DNA of 64,000 nucleotides from Acidobacteriota bacterium. GTDB lineage: Bacteria; Acidobacteriota; Thermoanaerobaculia; UBA5066; Gp7-AA6. Under the pieces are notes generated by a model, which searched no databases, was not told where the DNA came from, and saw nothing but the letters and a program-made list of their open reading frames with translations. Below are positions 35,096-43,965 of the stretch, piece by piece. Position 1 is the first letter of the stretch. The number at the start of each line of letters is the position of its first letter. The stretch covers positions 149,871 to 213,870 of the forward strand of contig DAHUXD010000014.1 of NCBI GenBank assembly GCA_027307335.1, written 5' to 3'. A program made the translations under genes and the position numbers.

Positions 35096-36024
35096 TGAAC
35101 ATCCTCGTGACGGGCGGCGCGGGCTTCATCGGCTCGCACATGGCGAAACGGCACCTCGCGGACGGCCATCGTGTCGTGATCGTGGACGATCTCTCCTCGG
35201 GCCGGACGGAGCGCCTGCCGAGGGAGGCGCGGTTCGTCGAGGCCGACATCGCCGAGACCGACCTCGCTCCCCTGCTCTCCGAGGAGAAGATCGACTTCGT
35301 CTCGCACCATGCGGCGCAGATCGACCTGCGCCACTCCGTGTCGGACCCGATCGGCGACGCGCGCGCCAACATCATCGGCAGCCTCAAGCTCTTCGAGGCG
35401 ATGCGCCGCGCGGGGACGAAGCACGTCCTGTTCGCTTCCACGGGGGGCGCCATCTACGGCGAGCCGGAGGGCGGCCGCCCTGCGACCGAGAGCCACCCGA
35501 CCAACCCCGTCTCGCCCTACGGCTGCGCCAAGCTCTCGATCGAGAAGTACATGCACTACTACCGGGTGGTGCACGGGCTCTCGACCCGGGTCTTCCGCTA
35601 CGCCAACGTCTATGGCCCGTCGCAGGACGGCACCGGCGAGGCCGGCGTCGTGGCGATCTTCTCGGAGGCGATGCTCGGGAACCGGCCCCTGAAGATCAAC
35701 GGCACCGGCGAGCAGACGCGGGACTACGTGTTCGTCGGCGATCTCGTCGAGGCCGCCGCCCGCGCGTCGAGGAGCGAGAAGAGCGGCGTCTGGAACCTGG
35801 GCACGGGCGTCGAGACGTCGGTCCACCGCCTCTTCGAACTGCTCGCGAAGGAGTACGGCTACACCGCGACGCCGCCGCACGTGCCCGCGCCCGCGGGGGA
35901 ACAGATGCGGAGCGTGCTCGACGGCTCGCTCGTCCGCCGCGACTTCGAACTCCCGCCGTGGACGCGGCTCGAGGACGGCCTGAAGAAGACGGCCGACTGG
36001 TTCCGGAGCCGGCACCGGGGCTGA
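35095..36024 (+). CDS. NAD-dependent sugar-nucleotide epimerase/dehydratase (extended SDR, GalE-like)
   Basis: 309 residues, cytoplasmic. The NAD-binding TGGAGFIGSH (TGxxGxxG) lies at the N terminus, the adenine-ribose acid is in VVIVDDLSSG, and the catalytic YxxxK is SPYGCAK preceded by the Ser/Thr in FASTGG. It most resembles UDP-glucose 4-epimerase-like enzymes of glycan precursor synthesis; the exact sugar is not defined. The ATG at 35095 has GGAAGGGA just upstream. A dispersed repeat copy follows the stop. Confidence 0.9.
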   Translation: MNILVTGGAGFIGSHMAKRHLADGHRVVIVDDLSSGRTERLPREARFVEADIAETDLAPLLSEEKIDFVSHHAAQIDLRHSVSDPIGDARANIIGSLKLFEAMRRAGTKHVLFASTGGAIYGEPEGGRPATESHPTNPVSPYGCAKLSIEKYMHYYRVVHGLSTRVFRYANVYGPSQDGTGEAGVVAIFSEAMLGNRPLKINGTGEQTRDYVFVGDLVEAAARASRSEKSGVWNLGTGVETSVHRLFELLAKEYGYTATPPHVPAPAGEQMRSVLDGSLVRRDFELPPWTRLEDGLKKTADWFRSRHRG

Positions 36025-36042
36025 GGATCGAGGCTGCTCTCT

Positions 36043-36102
36043 TCCGAAGCCCGGCCCTCACTCCGTTCGGCCCGAGCTTCGGCGCGGCGTTCCCTCGCCG
36101 CG
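36043..36102 (+). repeat. Dispersed two-hairpin repeat, copy 2
   Basis: 60 bases between converging genes. Outer stem CCGAAGC / GCTTCGG encloses the left arm; the right hairpin is CGCGGCG-TTCCCT-CGCCGCG (7 base pairs). Same family as 5719, 53804 and 61617, all plus-oriented. Confidence 0.8.
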
Positions 36103-36103
36103 G

Positions 36104-37357
36104 TCAGGAAACGATCTTCGGCAGCGTGCCGGTCGTCCGGCGCTCGCCCTCGGGGGGCGCCGACTCGTGGTGGCGCTTGATCACGACCACGGTGCGGTCG
36201 TCCTCGGGCGCGGCGCCTCCCGTCCACGCCTCCACCCGGCGCACGAGCTCGCGGGCGATCTCGTCGCACGGTCGGTCGCGCACCTCGAGGAACGCCTTCG
36301 AGAGCCTCCCGGTGCCGAACTCCTCGCCGTCCTTCGCGTGCGCCTCGACCATGCCGTCCGTGTAGAGCAGCAGCGCGTCGCCGGGCTCGAAGCGGCGATA
36401 CCCGCGCGCGTACGTGGCGTTCGGGGTCGGGCCCAGAACGAGGCCAGTCTGGAGCAGCGGGGTGACGCCGTCCGCGTGGAAGTGCAGCGGGTGCGGGTGG
36501 CCCGCGTTGACGTACATGACCGAGCCGGCGTCCTCGATCTCGCCGTAGAACAGCGAGACGAACCGGGTCGTCAGCTTCGACTCGTGGATGATCCGGTTCA
36601 GCCGCTCGACGGTCCGCACGATCTTGAAGTCGCGCTCGACCGCCATCCGGAGGCCCGTGTAGACGTCGCGCACCTGGAGCGCGGCCGGGAGACCGTGACC
36701 CGAGGCGTCGGCGATCGCGATGCCGAGGATGCGGTCGGACACCGGAATGAAGTCGAAATAGTCGCCGCCGACGAGCTCCGCGGGCGTCGTGAACCCGGCG
36801 GCCTCGAGCTCGCCGCGGCGGAGCGCTCGCTTGGGGAGGATCGACATCTGGATGCGGCGCGCCTCCTGCAGCGCCGAGACGTAGCGGTCCTGGCGGAGCT
36901 TCTGGTCCACGGCGAGGCGCAGGATGCCGAGCGAGGCGATGAGATCGTCCTCGGGCGCCGTCGGGTCCACGGCGAAGGCGAGGATGTACTCGTCGTCGCC
37001 GGTGGCGATCGCCGCGAAGCGCTCGGCGCCGAGACGCTTCTCGAGCGCCGGGTCGACGCCGGGGGCCGTCAGGTCCATCACCGCGACGCCCTCGTCGATC
37101 ACGCGCTCGACCGGGGGGTACGTCTCGGGGACGAAGAGGCCCGGCTCGATCGCCGGCACGTCGCCGAAGGTCCGGACGAGCTCGTAGCCGCCGTCGCGAT
37201 GGGCGTAGAGACGGCCGCCGCGCACGCCGAGCACGTCGGAGAACTGCTCGATGACGGTCGAGGCCGTCTGCATGATGGTCGCGGAAGGGTCGGAGGCGCG
37301 CTCGATCGCCTCGATCGCCTTCTCGACCTTGCGAAACAGGAATTTGCCGGTGGCCAT
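36104..37357 (-). CDS. SpoIIE-type PP2C serine phosphatase with GAF domain
   Basis: 417 residues, soluble. A GAF-like domain (about 10-165) precedes a PPM/SpoIIE phosphatase domain (about 185-400): the metal-binding Asp in LVGGDYFDFIP and IADASGHG, the LLYTDGMVEA motif, and DDRTVVVI at the end are all present. Such phosphatases act on anti-anti-sigma factors and release sigma regulation, usually in partner-switching systems. No anti-sigma kinase or STAS protein is adjacent. The ATG is 10 bases after TAGAAT with no Shine-Dalgarno (leaderless). Confidence 0.92.
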   Translation of the reverse strand: MATGKFLFRKVEKAIEAIERASDPSATIMQTASTVIEQFSDVLGVRGGRLYAHRDGGYELVRTFGDVPAIEPGLFVPETYPPVERVIDEGVAVMDLTAPGVDPALEKRLGAERFAAIATGDDEYILAFAVDPTAPEDDLIASLGILRLAVDQKLRQDRYVSALQEARRIQMSILPKRALRRGELEAAGFTTPAELVGGDYFDFIPVSDRILGIAIADASGHGLPAALQVRDVYTGLRMAVERDFKIVRTVERLNRIIHESKLTTRFVSLFYGEIEDAGSVMYVNAGHPHPLHFHADGVTPLLQTGLVLGPTPNATYARGYRRFEPGDALLLYTDGMVEAHAKDGEEFGTGRLSKAFLEVRDRPCDEIARELVRRVEAWTGGAAPEDDRTVVVIKRHHESAPPEGERRTTGTLPKIVS

Positions 37358-37367
37358 GAGCGGCGGG

Positions 37368-37373
37368 ATTCTA
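37368..37373 (-). promoter_or_regulatory. -10 box of the SpoIIE-type phosphatase
   Basis: TAGAAT on the minus strand, 10 bases before the ATG at 37357, with no ribosome site. The divergent secreted-protein promoter starts about 40 bases away. Confidence 0.55.
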
Positions 37374-37410
37374 TCCCGCGCCCCGCGGCCGGATCCGCGC
37401 GCGACCGGAG

Positions 37411-37416
37411 TACAAT
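37411..37416 (+). promoter_or_regulatory. -10 box of the SLH-like secreted protein
   Basis: TACAAT followed by G; the ATG inside it (37415) is in frame but is judged part of the promoter, because GGGAG and ATG 37439 follow and lead into a clean signal peptide. Confidence 0.5.
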
Positions 37417-37438
37417 GAATTTCAGTCTTCGGGAGAAC

Positions 37439-39595
37439 ATGCGCGCGCGACGGTTCCTCGCTCCGCTGCTTCTCGGCGCCCTCCCGGCGCTTCGGGCATC
37501 CGCTCAGGCGCCGGCGTTCACACCCGAGGGCGTCGTCAACGGCTACACGACCGGCAATCAGATCTACCCGCGGGTCGCGGGCGGGGACGCCAACGGCGAC
37601 TTCGTGATCGCGTGGGAGAGCTACGGCCAGGACGGATCGGGCTACGGCGTCTTCGGCCAGTTCTTCCCCGGTCTCGGTCTTCTCCCGCCGCAGTTCCAGG
37701 CGTCGAGCATCACGACCGGCGACCAGTATCGCCCGGACGTCGCGACCGACGCCTCGGGCAACTTCGTCGTCGTCTGGAACTCACCGTACCTGTTCTCGGG
37801 CGCGATCTACGGCCAGCTCTTCGACAACACCGGATCGCCGGTGGGGTCGGAGTTTTCCGTCGACGTGTCCCCGATCGGCACGTTCGACGAGGTGCCGCGG
37901 GTCGGAATGGCCGGCGCCTCCGGCCACTTCGCCGTGGTCTGGGACAGCAACGCGAGCGACGGCGACGGAATTGGAATCTCCGGCCAGCGCTTCGATGCCG
38001 CCGCCAACCCCCTCGGGGGCCATTTCCAGGTCAACACCTACACGACCGGCAACCAGCGCTATCCGTCGATCGGCGCCGATCCGTACGGCGACTTCGTCGT
38101 GGTCTGGCAGAGCGCCGGACAGGACGGATCGGGATACGGGGTCTTCGCGCAGCGTTACGACTCCCTCGGAAACACGGTCGGCGGCGAATTCCAGGTCAAC
38201 ACCTACACGACCGGAAACCAGGCCTATCCTTCCGTCGCCATGGCCGGCAACGGCGACTTCGTCGTCGTCTGGGTCAGCGACGGCCAGGATGGCGATCACA
38301 CCGGCATCTTCGGACAGCTCTTCGATCCCTCCGGCAACCGCATTCACGGCGAGTTCCGCGTGAACACGAACACGACCTCGTACCAGCAGTCGCCAGCGGT
38401 CGCGATGGGACCCTTCGGGGACTTCCTCGTCGCGTGGACGACCGATGCGTTCGACCCCTCCGGGGACATCGCCGGCCAGTCGTTCGACGCGGGCGGTCGG
38501 CCGAGGGGAACCGAATTCACGATCAATTCCCACACGACCGGAGCCCAGGGTTTTCCTTCCGTCGCCTTCACCGGGGCCGTCTCCGGCGACGTCGCCGTGT
38601 GCTGGCAGAGCGACGGCGAGGACGGCTCGCAGGGCGGCGTCGTGTCGCGGCTACTCCTGACGGGGGCGACCCCCGCGCTCGCCGTGGACCAGCAGACGGT
38701 GTCGGGGTCGAGCTCCAACCAGAACGGCGTCCTGGAGGCGGGCGAGACGGTTCAGGTCGCCCCCGCCTGGACCAATCCCGGGACCATTCCGATCCTGGGC
38801 TTCGCGGGAGCGGCCTCCAACTTCACGGGGCCGGCGGGACCCGTCTACGCCATCGACGACGCCTCCGCGAACTACGGCAACGTCAACCCCGGCGCGACGC
38901 ACAACTGCAAGGATCTCGCCTCCGACGACTGCTACCTGGTCACGGTGGCCGGCACGCGACCCGCTTCGCACTGGGACGCGACCCTGCTCGAGACGGTCAT
39001 CGGTTCGGTCACCAAGACGTGGACCCTCCACGTCGGACAGAGTTTTCCGGACGTGGCGACCTCGAACCTCTTCTACGCCTACATCGAGAACATCTTCCAC
39101 AACGGCGTCACGGGAGGCTGCGGCGGCGGCGATTACTGCCCGACGACCTCGGTCACGCGCGCCCAGATGGCGGTCTTCCTGCTGAAGGCCGCGCGGGGCG
39201 CGACGTTCGTGCCGCCCCCGTGCTCCGGCGTCTTCGGCGACGTGACATGCCCCTCGCTCTTCGCGGACTGGATCGAGGAGCTCGCGGCGGAAGGGATCAC
39301 CGGCGGCTGCGGCGGCGGGAACTACTGCCCGAGCAACCCGGTGACGCGCGCCCAGATGGCGGCCTTCCTCCTGAAGGCGGAGCACGGTTCGTCGTACACG
39401 CCCCCCGCGTGCACGGGAATGTTCGGCGACGTCCCGTGTCCCTCGCTCTTCGCCGACTGGATCGAGCAACTCTCCGTCGAAGGCATCACGGGCGGCTGCG
39501 GCGGCGGGAACTACTGCCCGAACAACCCGAACACCCGCGGCCAGATGGCCGTCTTCCTGGTCAAGACGTTCGGGCTGCTGCTCTACGGGCCGTAG
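37439..39595 (+). CDS. Secreted repeat protein with three SLH-like GGCGGG C-terminal repeats
   Basis: 718 residues. A Sec signal peptide (1-23, ending ASA) is followed by about seven tandem repeats of about 56 residues (about 30-405), each with YTTGNQ.YP, GDFVVVW.S and FD..GN motifs, giving a beta-rich stalk or propeller. A linker with an Ig-like region (about 410-520) precedes three repeats of about 60 residues (about 530-718) with the SLH pattern F.DV ... F..WIE.L...GITGG, then CGGGNYCP, then VTRAQMAVFLLKA. Each of the three has two Cys around GGG, likely a disulfide. Cell-surface anchoring is inferred from SLH similarity. TACAAT lies 28 bases before the start. Confidence 0.88.
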   Translation: MRARRFLAPLLLGALPALRASAQAPAFTPEGVVNGYTTGNQIYPRVAGGDANGDFVIAWESYGQDGSGYGVFGQFFPGLGLLPPQFQASSITTGDQYRPDVATDASGNFVVVWNSPYLFSGAIYGQLFDNTGSPVGSEFSVDVSPIGTFDEVPRVGMAGASGHFAVVWDSNASDGDGIGISGQRFDAAANPLGGHFQVNTYTTGNQRYPSIGADPYGDFVVVWQSAGQDGSGYGVFAQRYDSLGNTVGGEFQVNTYTTGNQAYPSVAMAGNGDFVVVWVSDGQDGDHTGIFGQLFDPSGNRIHGEFRVNTNTTSYQQSPAVAMGPFGDFLVAWTTDAFDPSGDIAGQSFDAGGRPRGTEFTINSHTTGAQGFPSVAFTGAVSGDVAVCWQSDGEDGSQGGVVSRLLLTGATPALAVDQQTVSGSSSNQNGVLEAGETVQVAPAWTNPGTIPILGFAGAASNFTGPAGPVYAIDDASANYGNVNPGATHNCKDLASDDCYLVTVAGTRPASHWDATLLETVIGSVTKTWTLHVGQSFPDVATSNLFYAYIENIFHNGVTGGCGGGDYCPTTSVTRAQMAVFLLKAARGATFVPPPCSGVFGDVTCPSLFADWIEELAAEGITGGCGGGNYCPSNPVTRAQMAAFLLKAEHGSSYTPPACTGMFGDVPCPSLFADWIEQLSVEGITGGCGGGNYCPNNPNTRGQMAVFLVKTFGLLLYGP

Positions 39596-39616
39596 TCGCC
39601 CCGCGCGCTCGCCCGG

Positions 39617-40339
39617 CTACGCGGAGGCGGGGGCGGCGTGCGGCGCGAACTTCGACGAACGCTCGTTCGCGGCGTCGTCGCGGATCTTCCCGTCCTTCAG
39701 GCGCACGATGCGGCGCGCGTGGGCGGCGATGTCCTCCTCGTGCGTGACGAGGACGATCGTGTTGCCGCGCCCGTTCAGCTCGTCGAAGAGCGCCATGATC
39801 TCCGCGCCCGTCTGCGAGTCGAGGTTGCCGGTCGGCTCGTCCGCGAGCAGGATCGACGGGTTGTTGATGAGCGCGCGCGCGACCGCGACGCGCTGGCGCT
39901 GACCGCCCGACATCTCGTTCGGCGTGTGGTTCATCCGGTCGCCGAGACCCACGGCCTTCAGGGCGGCGATCGCGCGCTCGCGCCGATCCTTCTTGGAGGC
40001 GCCGCCGTAGACGAGCGGCAGCTCGACCTGCTGGACCGCCGACGTGCGCGGCAGCAGGTTGAACGTCTGAAAGACGAAGCCGATCTCCTTGTTTCGGATG
40101 GCCGCGAGCTCGTCGTCGGTCATCCGGGCGACTTCCTTGCCGTTCAGGACGTAGGAGCCCGAGGTCGGTGTATCCAGGCAGCCGATCAGGTTCATCAGCG
40201 TCGACTTGCCCGAGCCGGAGGGGCCCATGATCGCCACGTACTCGCCCCGCTCGACGCCGACCGTCACGCCGGCCAGCGCCTGCACCTGCTGCTCTCCCAT
40301 CTCGTAGACCTTGGTGATGTTGCGGATGTCGATGAGCAT
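39617..40339 (-). CDS. ABC transporter ATP-binding protein (MacB/LolD group)
   Basis: 240 residues with every ATPase motif: Walker [10 protein letters not shown], signature MSGGQRQR, Walker [13 protein letters not shown], switch His in LVTHEED. It belongs to the same group as the ATPases at 1 and 11450. Upstream on the same strand are a YIP1 protein and a TolC-family channel, but no permease or adaptor is adjacent; the hlyD-macB operon at 10233-13478 could supply them in trans. The ATG start is 67 bases from the palindromic repeat. Confidence 0.9.
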   Translation of the reverse strand: MLIDIRNITKVYEMGEQQVQALAGVTVGVERGEYVAIMGPSGSGKSTLMNLIGCLDTPTSGSYVLNGKEVARMTDDELAAIRNKEIGFVFQTFNLLPRTSAVQQVELPLVYGGASKKDRRERAIAALKAVGLGDRMNHTPNEMSGGQRQRVAVARALINNPSILLADEPTGNLDSQTGAEIMALFDELNGRGNTIVLVTHEEDIAAHARRIVRLKDGKIRDDAANERSSKFAPHAAPASA

Positions 40340-40405
40340 GCGGCCTCTGGGCGATTGTTACGTTTTTCGGAGCCGAGTGTTTCGGTCCGAGGGGGAACAG
40401 GGCAC

Positions 40406-40431
40406 CGGGGTCAGGCTAAAGCCTGACCCCG
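40406..40431 (-). repeat. 26-base palindromic repeat, copy 2
   Basis: Minus-strand reading CGGGGTCAGGCT-TT-AGCCTGACCCCG begins 14 bases after the YIP1 gene stop and is followed by GGTGCC as in copy 1 (30905-30930). Relative to the preceding gene the orientation is the same in both copies. Confidence 0.8.
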
Positions 40432-40445
40432 CATACTCTAAACCC

Positions 40446-41189
40446 TCAGGAGAAGACGATGCCGATCCCGGCCTTTCCCAGAACGTAGAGTCCCCAGAGC
40501 GACAGGACGAGCACGGCGATGCGCCCCCGGGAGGCCCCGGTCGCCGAGGAGAGGCCCAGCGTCATCAGCCCCATCGACCAGAGGGAGAGCAGGTCCAGGG
40601 AGGCGAGGAGCGAGTGGAGCGTCTTGTCCGCCCGGCGGTCCACGAGGAACGCCGGGCTCGTTCGGAGGATGTCGTCGATCGACTGGGGATCGATCGTCGA
40701 GCGGCCCCAGAGGAGCGCGAAGAGGACGACGGCGGCGGCGACGCCCGGCAGGTACGCGTGCGCGACGACGCCGAAGGCCTGGCGGAAGCGCAGCTCCCAG
40801 CCGAAGGCCTGGCAGCCGATGTAGAGGGCGCCCGCCGTGACCACGGCGATGACGGCCGGGACCGCCGCGGCGAAGAGCTCGAAGGCCCACTTCAGGCGGC
40901 GCGAGGTCTCCACCGCCTGATCGATCTGCGCCTCGGTCATCTTCGCCTCGCGCCGGGCGGCGTTCTCCAGGACGACCGCGCGCCAGTCGGTGCGGGAGAG
41001 CACGAGCTCGGAGACGAGGAACGACGTCGCCGTCCAGAGGACGAGCGGGGCGAGAAAGGTGGGCCGCGCGGCGATCGCGGCGAACGTCCGGACGGGCGAG
41101 ACGAAGGTCCCGACGATCCGCGCGACGGCGGAGTCGGGACCCGGCGGCTTCCTCGCCGCCGCGGGGGGCTTCTCCCCCTCCGTCTCCAT
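40446..41189 (-). CDS. YIP1 family membrane protein
   Basis: 247 residues. A Pro/Ala-rich cytoplasmic N terminus (about 1-25) is followed by five hydrophobic segments (about 45-65, 105-130, 140-165, 205-225 and 225-246), the layout of YIP1 domain proteins, with FVSPVRTFAAIAARP as the usual opening. Function in bacteria is unknown. Start ATG at 41189, 4 bases from the TolC-family stop, so they share an operon. Confidence 0.75.
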   Translation of the reverse strand: METEGEKPPAAARKPPGPDSAVARIVGTFVSPVRTFAAIAARPTFLAPLVLWTATSFLVSELVLSRTDWRAVVLENAARREAKMTEAQIDQAVETSRRLKWAFELFAAAVPAVIAVVTAGALYIGCQAFGWELRFRQAFGVVAHAYLPGVAAAVVLFALLWGRSTIDPQSIDDILRTSPAFLVDRRADKTLHSLLASLDLLSLWSMGLMTLGLSSATGASRGRIAVLVLSLWGLYVLGKAGIGIVFS

Positions 41190-41193
41190 CCGG

Positions 41194-42930
41194 CTAGGGC
41201 GCGGCGGTGACGCCGGCCTCGGCCCGGGCGCGCGCGAGGCTCGCGTCCGGAGGCCGCGGCGCCGCCATCTCCGGAAGGCCCGTGACCTGGATGCCCTTCC
41301 AGTCGAGGATGTCGGCGATCGCGTCGTGATAGGCCGCGACGGCCTTGCGGTAGATCGCGAGCGCGTTCAGCTCCTGCGAGCGGGCGTCCGAGAGGCTCGT
41401 CTGGAGCTGGGAGACCTCGAAGCCGGTCGTCATGCCGTTCTCGTACTTCTTGCGCGCGGCGTCCAGGTTGCGCTCGGCGAGCTCGCGTCCCTTGGCGGCC
41501 GCGACGATCTGCTTCTCGGCCGTGTCGATCACACGGTGCGCGTTGCGCACCTCGACGATGATGTTCTGCTCGGTCGTCGTCAGCGTCGCCTTGTCCGACT
41601 CCCAGAGGTACTTCGCCGCTCCCTTCTGTCCCTCGGCCGCACGGTTCAGAATCGGGTACGACACCGTCACGCCGACGGTCCAGTTCTGGAAGAGACGATT
41701 CACGGTCTGGTGATAGGCGCTGCCGAGGCCATTGTCGGCCACGATGACCGGAGCAGGAGGATTGGGCCCGCTGCAGTCCGGGGGAGGGCTCAGAGTCACG
41801 CAGGGGTTGACGAAGAAGGTTCCGCCCAGGCCCACGGTCCCGTAGCTGCCCACGAGATTCAGGCTCGGCAGCACCTGGTTCTTCCAGTAGTCATAGCGGA
41901 TCTTCTGCGCGTCGACCGCGTACCCGGCCTGGGCGATTTCCGGCCGGTGGACCAGGGCCGCTTTCACGCCGGCGTCGAGGTCGAAGGTCTGCTGCTGAAC
42001 GCGCACCGGGTCCGTCGGGACGATCGGCTGGACGCCCCAGTTCGACGGATCGACGTTCAGCTGGCGCTTGAGCTGGTCGTCGGCGAGACCGATGGCGGCC
42101 TCGGCGTTGATGATGTCCTGATCGGCCGTCGCGATGTTGACCTCGGTCTGCACGATGTCGATCGGGGCGAGCGAGCCGACGTCGATCTTGATCCGCGTGA
42201 TGCGGTTCAGCTCCACCGCGATCGCCTTCGACTCGAGCTTGACCTTCAGGTTCTCGTAGGCATACGCGAGGTTCCAGTACGCCTGCTCGACGGCGTCGAC
42301 GCCCGTCTGCACGCTGCGCACGACCTGCTGGTACGCCGAGTCGCGCTGATACTTCGCGATCCAGATCTGCCACTTCGTCGCCGTCATCCCGAAATTGCGC
42401 AGCAGGGGCTGGTTCATCGAGAGGAGCAGTCCCGCGTTGAAGGACGGATTGACGGTGGAGAACTGGGAGTTGGTCGCGAAGCGGCCGCCCGTCGTTCCGA
42501 GCGTGAAGTTTCCGCCCCAGGGAGCGAGCTGGGTGACGTTGGCGCCGTAGTTGTAGGTGTCGTCATTCACGCTGAGGGGCGCGCCGGAGAGCGAGCTCGA
42601 GGACGGCGTCTCCTGGTGGTTGCGGTTCGCGAAGCCCTGGAGCAACGGGTCGAAGATCCCCTCCTGGGACGTGAGCTGGAACTGCGTTGCCTCCGCGGCG
42701 TTGATCGTCACGTTCAGGTCCTGGTTGTTGTCGAGAAAGAGGCTGATCGCCTGCTCGAGCGAGAGGTGCACGCCGTCCTTGTCGGCGGCCGGCATCGCCA
42801 CCGGATTTCGCTGGCCCGGAACGGCGGAGACGCTCGACGCGTTCTGCGCCGCGAGGGTCCCCGCGACGAGCAGCGAGCCCGCCGCGACCAGCGTGGCGCA
42901 GAACGTCCGGACCGTGGGCAAACTCTTCAT
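41194..42930 (-). CDS. TolC-family outer-membrane efflux protein
   Basis: 578 residues, longer than classic TolC (about 450-490). A signal peptide (about 1-28, ending LAAQ) is followed by two OEP domains (about 55-290 and 320-555) built of long helices and short strands; the VRNAHRVIDTAEKQIVAAAKG helix is typical. The extra length comes mainly from a loop with about 20 residues around Cys and Pro (FFVNPCVTLSPPPDCSGP region). AGGAG precedes the ATG at 42930. Probable outer-membrane exit duct for an ABC exporter; the ATPase at 39617 is in the same direction. Confidence 0.9.
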   Translation of the reverse strand: MKSLPTVRTFCATLVAAGSLLVAGTLAAQNASSVSAVPGQRNPVAMPAADKDGVHLSLEQAISLFLDNNQDLNVTINAAEATQFQLTSQEGIFDPLLQGFANRNHQETPSSSSLSGAPLSVNDDTYNYGANVTQLAPWGGNFTLGTTGGRFATNSQFSTVNPSFNAGLLLSMNQPLLRNFGMTATKWQIWIAKYQRDSAYQQVVRSVQTGVDAVEQAYWNLAYAYENLKVKLESKAIAVELNRITRIKIDVGSLAPIDIVQTEVNIATADQDIINAEAAIGLADDQLKRQLNVDPSNWGVQPIVPTDPVRVQQQTFDLDAGVKAALVHRPEIAQAGYAVDAQKIRYDYWKNQVLPSLNLVGSYGTVGLGGTFFVNPCVTLSPPPDCSGPNPPAPVIVADNGLGSAYHQTVNRLFQNWTVGVTVSYPILNRAAEGQKGAAKYLWESDKATLTTTEQNIIVEVRNAHRVIDTAEKQIVAAAKGRELAERNLDAARKKYENGMTTGFEVSQLQTSLSDARSQELNALAIYRKAVAAYHDAIADILDWKGIQVTGLPEMAAPRPPDASLARARAEAGVTAAP

Positions 42931-42954
42931 TCCATGACTCCTTTGTCTACTCCT

Positions 42955-43965
42955 CTACGCATGGGGGCGGTGGAAAGTTTCGGAAAACCCCTTCATATCA
43001 TTCGCTTCGCCGGGGAAGAAGCACGCGACGGATCGCCCCGCCTCGGCCGTCTCGAGCGTGGGGAGATCGGTCCGGCAGCGCGGCCTCGCCACGGGGCATC
43101 GCGGGTGATAGGGACAGCCGGAGGGCGGGTCCAGCGCGGACGCGGGCGAGCCTCCCGGCGCGCGCTCTCCCGTCCGTCCCCCGGCCGCCGCGACGAGAGC
43201 CGCCGTGTACGGGTGCAGCGGCCGCGCGACGACGGCATCCGCGGGTCCCTCCTCGACGATCGCGCCGAGGTACATCACGGCGACCCGCCGCGCGACCCGC
43301 GCCACGACCGCGAGGTCGTGGGAGATGAACAGGTACGAGACGCCGGTTCGCTCCTGCAGGTCGAGGAGGAGATTGACGATCTGCGCGGCGATCGAGACGT
43401 CGAGCGCCGAGACCGCCTCGTCGCAGACCACGAGACGCGGCGACGGGGCGAGCGCCCTCGCGATCGCGACCCGCTGCCGCTGACCTCCGGAGAGCTCCGA
43501 AGGAAACCGCGCGGCGGTCTCGGGCGGCAGACCCACGTCGGCGAGCCGCCGGCGCGTCTCCTCGGCGAGGGCGCGGCGCGGCACGAGCCGGTGGATGCGG
43601 AGCGGCTCGGCGACCTGCTCCCCGGCGGTCAGCCGCGGATTGAGCGAGCCGCTGGTGTCCTGGAACACGACCTGGACCTCGCGGCGGCGGCGGCGGAGGG
43701 CGCCGCCGTGAAGCGCGAGCCAGTCCTCGCCATCGAGACTCACGCTTCCGGCATCGGGCTCGACCAGGCGCGCCACGATCCGGCCGGCCGTCGTCTTGCC
43801 GCTTCCGGATTCGCCCACGAGCGCGAGCGTCTCGCCGCCGTCGATCCGGAATCCGACGCCCCGCAGCGCGGCGAGCGGGCGCGACGCGCCGCCGAACAGC
43901 CCTCGCGGAGCCGCGTACCGCTTCACGAGCCCGGCCGCGAGGAGGAGCGGGCGCCGCCCGGTCAA
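42955..43965 (-). CDS. Oligopeptide/dipeptide ABC transporter ATP-binding protein (OppF/DppF type)
   Basis: 336 residues. Walker A GESGSGKTT, signature LSGGQRQR, Walker B LVVCDEAVSALD and switch His in FISHDLAVV are all seen, and the C-terminal cysteines (CPYHPRCPVARPRC) are the oligo_HPY region's conserved Fe-S/zinc-like cluster found in OppD/OppF. The start is TTG at 43965, overlapping the stop of the upstream OppD-type gene (TTGA). The pair should power import of peptides or nickel, but permease and binding-protein genes are not in the window. Confidence 0.9.
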   Translation of the reverse strand: MTGRRPLLLAAGLVKRYAAPRGLFGGASRPLAALRGVGFRIDGGETLALVGESGSGKTTAGRIVARLVEPDAGSVSLDGEDWLALHGGALRRRRREVQVVFQDTSGSLNPRLTAGEQVAEPLRIHRLVPRRALAEETRRRLADVGLPPETAARFPSELSGGQRQRVAIARALAPSPRLVVCDEAVSALDVSIAAQIVNLLLDLQERTGVSYLFISHDLAVVARVARRVAVMYLGAIVEEGPADAVVARPLHPYTAALVAAAGGRTGERAPGGSPASALDPPSGCPYHPRCPVARPRCRTDLPTLETAEAGRSVACFFPGEANDMKGFSETFHRPHA

